From positions 1,240,001 to 1,304,000 of the forward strand of contig NZ_JAOTIK010000001.1 of the NCBI RefSeq assembly GCF_030116705.1: 64,000 nt of DNA. Direction: 5' to 3'. Within the stretch, counting starts at the first letter, position 1, and each line of letters opens with the position of its first letter. Of the stretch, positions 46,262 to 54,183 are shown piece by piece. This stretch comes from Streptomyces sp. ML-6. GTDB lineage: Bacteria; Actinomycetota; Actinomycetes; Streptomycetales; Streptomycetaceae. A program made the translations under genes and the position numbers. The notes under the pieces were generated by a model. It ran no database searches. It was given only the letters and a program-made list of their open reading frames with translations, and was not told the DNA's origin.

Positions 46262-47491
46262 TTACAGGGCGACGCCCAGCAGCGCGTCGACGGCCCGCGA
46301 GACGACGCCGGGGGCGCCCTCGTCGGTGCCGCCCCCGGCGGCCTGCCGCTCGGCCCAGCGGTCCACGGCGGCCAGGGCGGCCGGCGCGTCCAGGTCGTCG
46401 GCGAGGGCCTCGCGGATCTCCTCGACCAGGGCCTCGGCGGACGGTCCGTCGGGGCGGGAGACGGCGGAACGCCACCGCGCGAGCCGTTCGACGGCGTCGG
46501 CGAGCACCTGGTCGGTCCACTCCCAGTCGGACCGGTAGTGGTGCGCGAGCAGCGAAAGGCGGATCGCCGCCGGGTCCACGCCGTCGCGGCGCAGCTTCGA
46601 GACGAAGACCAGGTTGCCCCGGGACTTGGACATCTTCTCGCCGTCCAGGGCGACCATGCCGGCGTGCACGTACGCCCGCGCGAAGGGGTGTTCGCCAGTC
46701 AGCACCTGGGCGTGCGAGGCGCCCATCTCGTGGTGCGGGAAGACGAGGTCGGACCCGCCGCCCTGGACGTCGAAGCCCATGCCGAGGTGGTCCAGCGCGA
46801 TGGCGACGCACTCGATGTGCCAGCCGGGCCGTCCGGGGCCGAGCGAGGCGCCGTCCCAGCTCGGCTCGCCCTCGCGGGCGGCCATCCAGAGCATCGGGTC
46901 GAGCGGGTTCTTCTTGCCGGGGCGCTCCGGGTCACCGCCGCGCTCCGCGGACAACAGCCGCATCGCCTCGGCGTCGAGGTGGGAGACCCCGCCGAAGTGC
47001 GGGTCGGCCTCGACGGAGAAGTACACGTCGCCGTCGAGTTCGTAGGCGGCTCCCGCGTCCCGGAGCCGCTCGACGAGCGGGACGATGCCGGGTATCGCCT
47101 CGACGGCGCCGATGTAGTGCTTCGGCGGGAGCATGCGCAGTGCGGTCATGTCCTCGCGGAACAGGGCCGTCTCGCGCTCCGCGAGCTCGGTCCAGTCCTG
47201 GCCGTCGCGCACGGCCCGTTCCAGGAGCGGGTCGTCCACGTCGGTCACGTTCTGGACGTAGTGAACCTGCCGCTTGGTGTCGAGCCACACGCGCTGGACG
47301 AGGTCGAACGCGTTGTAGGTCGCCGCATGACCCATGTGGGTCGCGTCGTACGGCGTGATGCCGCAGACGTAGATACGGGCGACGGGACCGGGGTCGAGAG
47401 TGATCCGTCCGCCGGTCGCGGTGTCGTGGATCCGAAGGTCGCGGCCCTTGCCGGGCAGGGCGGGGACCTCAGAAGCGGGCCAGGCATGCAT
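46262..47491 (-). CDS. mshC: cysteine:GlcN-Ins ligase MshC
   Basis: A 409-residue ligase of mycothiol synthesis; it joins cysteine to glucosaminyl-inositol with ATP. It derives from cysteinyl-tRNA synthetase: the HIGH-like THMGH near residue 50 and KMSKSRGN near residue 290 are present. The tail lacks the anticodon-binding part. A TACGCT -10 ends 6 bases before the ATG (leaderless). The window's mycothiol-dependent formaldehyde dehydrogenase uses the thiol. Confidence 0.96.
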   Translation of the reverse strand: MHAWPASEVPALPGKGRDLRIHDTATGGRITLDPGPVARIYVCGITPYDATHMGHAATYNAFDLVQRVWLDTKRQVHYVQNVTDVDDPLLERAVRDGQDWTELAERETALFREDMTALRMLPPKHYIGAVEAIPGIVPLVERLRDAGAAYELDGDVYFSVEADPHFGGVSHLDAEAMRLLSAERGGDPERPGKKNPLDPMLWMAAREGEPSWDGASLGPGRPGWHIECVAIALDHLGMGFDVQGGGSDLVFPHHEMGASHAQVLTGEHPFARAYVHAGMVALDGEKMSKSRGNLVFVSKLRRDGVDPAAIRLSLLAHHYRSDWEWTDQVLADAVERLARWRSAVSRPDGPSAEALVEEIREALADDLDAPAALAAVDRWAERQAAGGGTDEGAPGVVSRAVDALLGVAL

Positions 47492-47497
47492 GCCACG

Positions 47498-47503
47498 AGC
47501 GTA
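47498..47503 (-). promoter_or_regulatory. -10 element of the leaderless mshC promoter
   Basis: Minus-strand TACGCT, then 6 bases and the ATG at 47491. Confidence 0.45.
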
Positions 47504-47630
47504 ACCGGATGCACGTTCCGGATACGAACCGGATACCGGATCCTGGCCGAACAGGCACTCTTGCGCGATGCGGCCCCGTCTGCTGCGGCGTACGCACCCG
47601 GCCCCTTTGCCGTCCGTGGGGCCGGTCGTC

Positions 47631-48515
47631 TCACACCGGCGGCCAGGGGATCGACGGCCACTCGCCGCTCGGCTCCGGGTGCCGTCCCGACGCCCGCAGC
47701 CCCGCGACCCTTCCCCGCAGCGCCTCGATCTCGGCCGCGGTGATCAGCTCGGCCAGCCGGGTGACGAGCGGGGTTCCCGGCGCGAGCTCCGCCCCAAGCC
47801 GGTCGACGACCTTGACGGCCTCGGCCGTCAGCGGCTCCCCCGCCCAGCCCCAGAGCAGGGTGCGCAGCTTGTCCTCGGCGTTGAAGGTCACCCCGTGGTC
47901 GATGCCGTAGAGCCGGCCGCCGGGCGCGGGCAGCAGGTGGCCGCCCTTGCGGTCCGCGTTGTTGATGACGGCGTCGAGCACGGCCAGCCGCCGCAGCCGC
48001 GGGTCGTCCGCGTGGACCAGCAGGGCCGTCCGGCCCTCGCCGACCTCGGCGCGGACGACGGCCTTCCAGCCCTCGCCGGGCTCCTCGTCCTCGACGAGCG
48101 CGAGCAGCGGGGGTTCGCCCGCCTCCCCGTCCTCGTCGCCCTGCGGCACGGCGTCGATCCACAGCTGGCACATGCCCTCGCCGTACGGCCCGTCCCGCAG
48201 CACGGTGGGCGGCACGAGGCCCCAGCCGGTCGCCTCGGAGAGCTCGTACGCGGCCACCTCGCGCCGGGCCAGCGTGCCGTCCGGGAAGTCCCACAGGGGC
48301 CGTTCACCGGCCACCGGCTTGTAGACGCAGGTCGCCTCCTCGCCGTCGCGCGCGACCGTGCAGTACAGCGCCGCGTTGGAGGCGCCGCGGATCTGTCCGA
48401 GGACGGTGAGCTCCCCGTCGGCGAGCAGGGCGAGCCGGCCGGCGTCGGCGCGGGTGCCGGTGTCGGTGGCGACGCCGGTCAGGCTCCGCGACGGTATCCG
48501 TTCTGGCGCGGGCAT
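47631..48515 (-). CDS. SCO1664-family PI3/4-kinase-fold protein
   Basis: A 294-residue protein that resembles the catalytic domain of PI3/PI4 kinases. Key residues appear to be kept: Lys66 in CVYKP, the catalytic loop [13 protein letters not shown] (181-193, Asp188) and the metal-binding Asp206 in YGIDHG. So it should be able to bind and use ATP. The substrate is unknown. The start used is the ATG at 48515; it overlaps the DUF3090 gene by 37 bases, and translation may begin further in. It is part of a conserved actinobacterial trio with the next two genes. Confidence 0.85.
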   Translation of the reverse strand: MPAPERIPSRSLTGVATDTGTRADAGRLALLADGELTVLGQIRGASNAALYCTVARDGEEATCVYKPVAGERPLWDFPDGTLARREVAAYELSEATGWGLVPPTVLRDGPYGEGMCQLWIDAVPQGDEDGEAGEPPLLALVEDEEPGEGWKAVVRAEVGEGRTALLVHADDPRLRRLAVLDAVINNADRKGGHLLPAPGGRLYGIDHGVTFNAEDKLRTLLWGWAGEPLTAEAVKVVDRLGAELAPGTPLVTRLAELITAAEIEALRGRVAGLRASGRHPEPSGEWPSIPWPPV

Positions 48516-49069
48516 ACGTGTCCTTCCGGATCGAGCGGCAGGCTGCACAGCGGGCACGGCGGGCGCCCGGCGTTCACGACGTCCAGGGCGCGCTTGGCGA
48601 AGGCCCGGGCCTGTGCGCCGCTGAGGCGGACCCGGAGCATCGGCGGGCCGTTCTCCTCGTCCTGCAGCAGCCGTTCCTCGGCCTCCGCGAGGTCTTCGTC
48701 GGAGTCCACGTCCAGCTCGACCAGCGCCTGGGCCTCGACGATCATGCGCTGTTCCTCGCCGTCCCAGGCGAGGGCCATCGTGCCGACCCGGAACTCCTCC
48801 TCGACGGGAACGTCCAGCGGGGCGGTGTCGGTGACGTCCATGGGTGCCACGGCGGGCACCGGGGAGTTGCCGCCGGTCCGCCGCACCACCTCGTCGAGCA
48901 GCTCGTCGATCCGCTCGGCGAGCGCGGCGACCTGGGTCTTCTCCAGGGCCACGCTGGTGACACGTCCGCCTGAGGAGGCCTGCAGGAAGAACGTACGGCG
49001 TCCAGGCAGCCCGACCGTGCCGGCCACGAAACGGTCCGGGGGGTCGTAGAGGAACACCTGACGGGACAC
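48479..49069 (-). CDS. DUF3090 family protein with zinc-knuckle tail
   Basis: A 196-residue DUF3090 protein. The N-terminal three quarters (SRQVFLYDPPDRFVAGTVGL onward) is a compact conserved domain of unknown role. The C-terminus holds [20 protein letters not shown] with Cys172, Cys175, His184 and Cys186, a plausible zinc site. The GTG at 49069 has GGGAG 8 bases upstream. It overlaps the kinase-fold gene and is 107 bases after the phosphatase gene on the same strand. Function is undescribed; zinc binding is inference. Confidence 0.85.
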   Translation of the reverse strand: MSRQVFLYDPPDRFVAGTVGLPGRRTFFLQASSGGRVTSVALEKTQVAALAERIDELLDEVVRRTGGNSPVPAVAPMDVTDTAPLDVPVEEEFRVGTMALAWDGEEQRMIVEAQALVELDVDSDEDLAEAEERLLQDEENGPPMLRVRLSGAQARAFAKRALDVVNAGRPPCPLCSLPLDPEGHVCPRQNGYRRGA

Positions 49070-49175
49070 GTCCTGTCTCCCTTGAAGAATCGACGGTGGT
49101 TGGGGGGCGGCCGGGGGCCGGGGAAACCCCGGGAACCGGCCGCCCACGGCGCGTCCACCCTACTGCGCGGAGCGA

Positions 49176-49886
49176 TCACGGCGCCCCAGCGCCGCCGCCG
49201 ACCGCCGCGTCCGCGTCCGGGCGCCGGTCCGGGTCCGTCGCGTCGCCGCGTTCGCGCGGGGCCAGCGGGGCGAGGTCGCCGGTGTCGCCGAGCCGCAGCA
49301 GGAAGGGCCGCAGCCCGGTGTAGCGGATCGCGGTGACCGAGCAGGGGTCGGCGTGGATCCGCTGGAAGAGGTCGAGGTGCAGACCGAGCGCGTCGGCGAC
49401 GATCGCCTTGATGATGTCGCCGTGCGAGCACATCACGTAGGCGGCGTCCTCGCCGTGCCGGGCCGCGATCCGGGCGTTCCACTCCCGGACGGCGTCGACC
49501 GCGCGCGCCTGCATGGCGCGCATGGACTCGCCGCCGGGGAACACCGCGGCGGAGGGGTGCTGCTGCACGACGTTCATCAGCGGTTCGTCGGTGAGTTCGG
49601 CGAGCTTGCGCCCCGACCAGTCGCCGTAGTCGCACTCGTTGATCCGCTCCTCCGTGTGCGGCTCCAGCTCGGGGCGGGCGTCGAGCAGCGGCCGCAGGGT
49701 CTCTTGGCACCGCTGCAGGGGGCTGCTGACGGCGGCGGCCAGGGGCAGCGCGGCCAGTCGTCCGGGCAGCGCCGCGGCCTGCGCGGCCCCGCGCTCGTCG
49801 AGCCCGACACCGGGGGTGCGGCCCGCGAGCACCCCGGCCGTGTTGGCGGTGGAACGTCCGTGGCGTACGAGGATCAGGGTGGGCAT
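49176..49886 (-). CDS. MSMEG_4193-family histidine phosphatase
   Basis: A 236-residue phosphoglycerate-mutase-like phosphatase. ILVRHGRSTANTAG near the start has the catalytic RHG His, and MCSHGDIIKAIVADAL holds the second conserved His. The extra C-terminal tail after residue 210 is low-complexity. ATG at 49886 with a TACGCT -10 ending 7 bases upstream (leaderless). The DUF3090 and kinase-fold genes follow, so the phosphatase and kinase may oppose each other; that is inference. Substrate unknown. Confidence 0.88.
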   Translation of the reverse strand: MPTLILVRHGRSTANTAGVLAGRTPGVGLDERGAAQAAALPGRLAALPLAAAVSSPLQRCQETLRPLLDARPELEPHTEERINECDYGDWSGRKLAELTDEPLMNVVQQHPSAAVFPGGESMRAMQARAVDAVREWNARIAARHGEDAAYVMCSHGDIIKAIVADALGLHLDLFQRIHADPCSVTAIRYTGLRPFLLRLGDTGDLAPLAPRERGDATDPDRRPDADAAVGGGAGAP

Positions 49887-49893
49887 ACGGGCC

Positions 49894-49899
49894 AGCGTA
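49894..49899 (-). promoter_or_regulatory. -10 element of the leaderless phosphatase promoter
   Basis: Minus-strand TACGCT, then 7 bases and the ATG at 49886, close to the divergent corA start. Confidence 0.45.
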
Positions 49900-49945
49900 G
49901 GCCGCCACCGCCGACGGGGTGCGCCGGGGAGCCGGGCAGGGAAGA

Positions 49946-50941
49946 ATGCCCGCCGTGATCGTGGACTGTGCCATCTACCGGGACGGGCGCCGTACGGACC
50001 GCCCCGCCGACCTCTCCGACGCCCTCGCCGAGGCGCGGGCCGACGGGGACGCGTTCCTCTGGATCGGGCTGCACGAACCCACGCAGAAGGAGTTCGACCT
50101 CGTCAGCAGCGAGTTCGGGCTGCATCCGCTGGCGGTGGAGGACGCCCTGAGCGCGCACCAGCGTCCCAAGCTGGAGGTGTACGACGACTCGCTCTTCGCG
50201 GTCATCAAACCGGTGGTGTACGACCATCGGGACGACACGGTCACCACCGGCGAGCTGATGGCCTTCCTGGGCGACTCGTTCGTGGTGACGGTCCGGCACG
50301 GGGAGGGCTCGCCGCTCGCCGCGGTACGGCGCCGGCTGGAGGCCGAGCCGGAGGTGCTCAGGCACGGGCCGACCGCGGTGCTGTACGCGGTCAGCGACGC
50401 GGTCGTCGACCACTACATCGAGGTGGCGGGCGAGCTCCAGGTGGACCTGGAGGAGCTGGAGACGAAGGTGTTCGCCCCGGCCGGCGGGGGCGGCGACAAG
50501 ACCACCGCGTCGCGCATCTACACCTTCAAGCGGCAGATCCTGGAGTTCCGGCGGGCCGCCGGGCCGCTCGGCGCCCCCATGGCCCGGCTGGCGAGCGCGG
50601 AGGTGCCCTTCGTCCACGAGCACTCGCAGCCGTTCTTCCGGGACGTGAACGACCACCTGACGCGCGCGAACGAATACGTGGAGGGGCTGGACCGGCTGCT
50701 CTCCGACATCCTCTCGGCCCATCTGGCCCAGGTGGGGGTGCGGCAGAACGACGACATGCGCAAGATCTCGGCCTGGGCGGCGATGGCCGCCGTGCCGACC
50801 ATGGTGGCGGGGATCTACGGCATGAACTTCGAGCACATGCCGGAACTCGGCCAGGTGTGGGCGTACCCGGCGGTGATCGTGCTGATGGCCGGCGCGGTCC
50901 TCGCCCTGTACCGGCTGTTCAAGCGGCGCGGCTGGCTCTGA
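49946..50941 (+). CDS. corA: CorA-family magnesium/cobalt transporter
   Basis: A 331-residue CorA channel. A long cytoplasmic domain (about 1-265) precedes two membrane helices, with the signature GMNF between them (IYGMNFEHMPELG near residue 292). The protein ends YRLFKRRGWL. The ATG at 49946 has GGGAAG close by; a GTG two codons later could also start it. It is divergent from the phosphatase. Confidence 0.93.
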   Translation: MPAVIVDCAIYRDGRRTDRPADLSDALAEARADGDAFLWIGLHEPTQKEFDLVSSEFGLHPLAVEDALSAHQRPKLEVYDDSLFAVIKPVVYDHRDDTVTTGELMAFLGDSFVVTVRHGEGSPLAAVRRRLEAEPEVLRHGPTAVLYAVSDAVVDHYIEVAGELQVDLEELETKVFAPAGGGGDKTTASRIYTFKRQILEFRRAAGPLGAPMARLASAEVPFVHEHSQPFFRDVNDHLTRANEYVEGLDRLLSDILSAHLAQVGVRQNDDMRKISAWAAMAAVPTMVAGIYGMNFEHMPELGQVWAYPAVIVLMAGAVLALYRLFKRRGWL

Positions 50942-50995
50942 GGGTCCGGCGGCGCGGCCCGGCGGTCCGGGAGCGGCCCGGCGCCCCGTCCGGGG

Positions 50996-51784
50996 TCAGG
51001 CGAATTCCGGCACCTGCGGGGCGGGGCCGCCCAGGGCGTCGCGCCGTGCGGGCTGTTCCAGGCTCACCATGCGCCGCCAGCCCACGAGCCGTTCGTACGC
51101 GTAGACGCCGTGGATGCCCGCGGCCAGCACCGCCGCCCTGGCCCGGGACCAGCCCAGGATGCGGCCCATGTGCGCCATCACGGCGAGGCTGACGTCGCGG
51201 TACACCCGGATCTCGGCGAGCGCGCACTCGCGCAGGGTGCGCTGGATCGTGCGGCCGTGCCCGGCGCGGGCGAGGCGGAGCAGTTCCTCGTGGCAGTACG
51301 CGAGGTGGTTGTCCTCGTCGTCGGAGATCATCTTCACGGCGCGGCCGAGGTCGGGGTGGTCCGCGAAGTGCTTGCGCAGCAGCCGCATCTGTTCGGAGGC
51401 GCGCTGCTCGGTGACCCGGCTGTGGGCGAGGTAGGTGATGATGTCGCTTTCCAGGAGCGGTTCGTCCAGCCGCAGCCGCTCGTGGCCCAGGCCGATGCCC
51501 TGCCGCTCCAGCAGCATCGTGTAGTCGGTCTCCCGCGGCACCTCCACCGGCCGCAGACCGCGCTTGCGCAGCAGCGCGCCGAAGATCCTGCCGTGCTTGT
51601 CCTCGTCGGCGCCGTGCCGTGCGATCTTGGGGGCCAGGGCCCGCTGGCTCCCGGGCGCCAGGGCCGCGATGCGCCCGTTCTCCCAGCCGCCCTGGGACTC
51701 CCCGCCGGCCGCGATGGAACAGAACAGCCGGAATGCCTCGTCGTCGTCGAGGATCTCCTGGAACAGGCTCTTCGCCGAGAGCAT
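50996..51784 (-). CDS. ferritin-like domain protein
   Basis: A 262-residue all-helical protein of the ferritin-like superfamily. Helices carry pairs of acidic residues and His (ARHGADEDKHGRIF, SDDEDNHLAYCHEELLRLAR) that suit a di-iron site, spaced as in ExxH motifs. No signal peptide. ATG at 51784 with GGAGGTGG just upstream (a GTG one codon before is possible). The 3' end faces corA. Likely roles are iron handling or oxidation, but no enzyme family is certain. Confidence 0.78.
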   Translation of the reverse strand: MLSAKSLFQEILDDDEAFRLFCSIAAGGESQGGWENGRIAALAPGSQRALAPKIARHGADEDKHGRIFGALLRKRGLRPVEVPRETDYTMLLERQGIGLGHERLRLDEPLLESDIITYLAHSRVTEQRASEQMRLLRKHFADHPDLGRAVKMISDDEDNHLAYCHEELLRLARAGHGRTIQRTLRECALAEIRVYRDVSLAVMAHMGRILGWSRARAAVLAAGIHGVYAYERLVGWRRMVSLEQPARRDALGGPAPQVPEFA

Positions 51785-52008
51785 CACTGCCACCTCCGTA
51801 CCGGCATCCACCGAGCGACAGTCAAATGCGGCACGCCCGGCCGGGCAACAGGAGGCGGGGCCCGGCTACGCCGGACGGGGCGGTGTCCGCCCGGCGCACG
51901 CCGGACCGTGCGCCCGTCCGCTCCCCCTGGCGCGCCGCCACGCGCAACAGCCGCGGCGGGGAGCCCCCGAGCCCCCCGCCGCGGCCCGCTCCCGGAGGGA
52001 GCGGTGCG

Positions 52009-53058
52009 TCACGCGAGTCCGGCGCGCTCCAGCGCCTCCGTGCCGGCCCGCAGGGCCGTGATCCGCTCGTCGAGCGTGAAGCCGGCCGGGGCCAGGGTCA
52101 GGGTCGTGACGCCCGCCGCGGCATACGCCTGCATCCGGTCGGCGATCCGCTCGATCGGGCCGAGCAGCGCGGTCTGGTCGATCAGCCGATGCGGCACGGC
52201 GGCCGCGGCACCGTTCTTGTCGCCGGACAGGTACTTGTCCTGGATCTCGACGGCTTCCTTCTCGTAGCCCATGCGCCGCGCGAGCTGGTTGTAGAAGTTC
52301 TGCTTGCGGCTCCCCATGCCGCCCACGTACAGGGCCGTGTACGGACGGAACATGTCGGCGAGACCGTTGACGTCGTCGCCGACGGCGAGCGGCAGGGTGG
52401 GGCACACGTCGAAGCCGGCCATGGTCAGCCCGGCCTTCTCGCGGCCCGCCCGCAGGTACGTCAGGGCGGTCTCCTCCAGGTGCTCCGCGGAGGGGAAGAT
52501 CAGCAGCGCGCCGTCGGCGATCTCGCCGGTCTGTTCCAGGTTCTTCGGGCCGATCGCCGCGATGTAGAGCGGGATGTGCTCGCGCTGCGGGTGGACGGTC
52601 AGCTTGAGGGGCTTGCCGGGGCCGTCCGGCAGCGGCAGCGTCCAGTGCTGCCCCTCGTACGAGAGCCGCTCGCGGGACATCGCCCTGCGGACGATCTCGA
52701 CGTACTCGCGGGTGCGGGCCAGCGGCTTGTCGAACTTGACGCCGTACCAGCCCTCGGAGACCTGCGGCCCCGACACGCCGAGGCCGAGCCGGAACCGGCC
52801 CCCGGAGAGCGAGTCGAGGGTGGCGGCGGTCATCGCCGTCATGGCGGGCTGCCGGGCCGGGATCTGCATGATCGCGGAGCCGACGTCGATGGACTCGGTC
52901 CGGGCCGCGACCCAGGAGAGCACGGTCGGGGCGTCGGAGCCGTACGCCTCGGCCGCCCAGCAGACGTCGTACCCGAGCCGGTCGGCCTCCTGGGCGACGG
53001 CCAGATTGTCGCCGTCCATTCCCGCGCCCCAGTAACCGAGATTGATGCCGAGCCGCAT
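52009..53058 (-). CDS. LLM-class F420-dependent oxidoreductase
   Basis: A 349-residue luciferase-like monooxygenase-superfamily enzyme that probably uses coenzyme F420. MRLGINLGYWGAGMDGDN starts the TIM barrel, YDVCWAAEAYGSDAPTVL and GSAIMQIPARQPAM are conserved, and SGGRFRLGLGVSGPQVSEGW is the cofactor-binding block. The ATG at 53058 has AAGGGAG upstream. Such enzymes are numerous in Streptomyces and the substrate is unknown. It is divergent from the aldo/keto reductase. Confidence 0.9.
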   Translation of the reverse strand: MRLGINLGYWGAGMDGDNLAVAQEADRLGYDVCWAAEAYGSDAPTVLSWVAARTESIDVGSAIMQIPARQPAMTAMTAATLDSLSGGRFRLGLGVSGPQVSEGWYGVKFDKPLARTREYVEIVRRAMSRERLSYEGQHWTLPLPDGPGKPLKLTVHPQREHIPLYIAAIGPKNLEQTGEIADGALLIFPSAEHLEETALTYLRAGREKAGLTMAGFDVCPTLPLAVGDDVNGLADMFRPYTALYVGGMGSRKQNFYNQLARRMGYEKEAVEIQDKYLSGDKNGAAAAVPHRLIDQTALLGPIERIADRMQAYAAAGVTTLTLAPAGFTLDERITALRAGTEALERAGLA

Positions 53059-53199
53059 AACCGCTCCCTTACCGATCAGTAACGTCCCTGGACCCCCGGA
53101 CTCTAGCGCGCGGCCCCGGCTTCCGTCAGGGGCGACTTCGGGGCACGGCCGTCCACAGGCCTCCACCGAGTGGGGCTCTGGCCAGTAATCTCAGCGCCC

Positions 53200-54183
53200 A
53201 TGGAGCAGAGGCATCTCGGCCGCACCGGCCTTCGAGTGTCCCGGATCGGGCTCGGCACCCTCACCTGGGGCCGGGACACCGACGAGCACGACGCCGCCGA
53301 ACAGCTCAAGGCCTTCTGGGAAGCGGGCGGCACGCTGGTCGACACGGCCGATGTCTACGGCGGCGGGGAGGCCGAGTACCTGCTCGGGCGGCTCGTCGCG
53401 GGCCTGGTGCCGCGGGAGGACCTGGTCATCGCGACGAAGGCGGGCAGCGTGGCCGACCCCTACCGCAGGTTCGACGGGTCGCGCGGGCATCTGCTGGCCG
53501 CGCTGGACGCCTCCCTGGAGCGGCTCGGCACGGATCACGTGGATCTCTGGCAGCTGCACGCCTTCGACCCGGGGACCCCGCTGGAGGAGACCCTCCAGGC
53601 GGTGGACCTGGCGGTTTCCACGGGGCGCGCCCGGTACGCGGGGGTGTCGAACTTCTGCGGCTGGCAGCTGGCGAAGGCGGCCACCTGGCAGCTCGCCGCG
53701 CCCGGGGCGCGCACCCGGCTGGCAAGCACACAGATGGAGTACTCGCTGCTGCAACGGGGGGTGGAGCGCGAGGTGCTGCCCGCCGCCCTCGATCTCGGCA
53801 TCGGGCTGCTGCCGTCCTCGCCGCTGGGCCGCGGGGTGCTGACCGGGAAGTACCGGACGGGCACCCCGTCGGACTCCCGGGGCGCCTCGGAGCTGCTGGC
53901 CCCGTTCGTGGAGCCGTATCTGGACACGGCGGCGGGCCGCATCGTGGAGGCGGTGACCACGGCCGCGGACGGTCTGGCCACGACGTCGCTCCAGGTGGCG
54001 CTCGCCTGGGTGCGCGACCGGCCCGGTGTGGTGGCCCCGATCGTCGGCGCGCGCACCGCGCAGCAGCTCACGGAGGCGTTGTCAGTGGAGGCGCTTAGTC
54101 TTCCTGACGAGATCTGCCAGGCGCTCGACGACGTGTCGGCGCCCGTGCACCGCTATCCCGACCAGGACTGGAACACGCTGTGA
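53200..54183 (+). CDS. aldo/keto reductase
   Basis: A 327-residue NADPH-dependent (beta/alpha)8 reductase. DTADVYGGGEAEYLLG gives the active-site Asp and Tyr, VIATKAGS the Lys and HVDLWQLHAFD the His strand; APIVGARTAQQLTEAL is the cofactor-binding end. The start is the ATG at 53200, with TAATCT at 53186-53191 as a -10. The stop overlaps the GTG start of the next gene (GTGA), so both are cotranslated. Substrate unknown. Confidence 0.93.
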   Translation: MEQRHLGRTGLRVSRIGLGTLTWGRDTDEHDAAEQLKAFWEAGGTLVDTADVYGGGEAEYLLGRLVAGLVPREDLVIATKAGSVADPYRRFDGSRGHLLAALDASLERLGTDHVDLWQLHAFDPGTPLEETLQAVDLAVSTGRARYAGVSNFCGWQLAKAATWQLAAPGARTRLASTQMEYSLLQRGVEREVLPAALDLGIGLLPSSPLGRGVLTGKYRTGTPSDSRGASELLAPFVEPYLDTAAGRIVEAVTTAADGLATTSLQVALAWVRDRPGVVAPIVGARTAQQLTEALSVEALSLPDEICQALDDVSAPVHRYPDQDWNTL

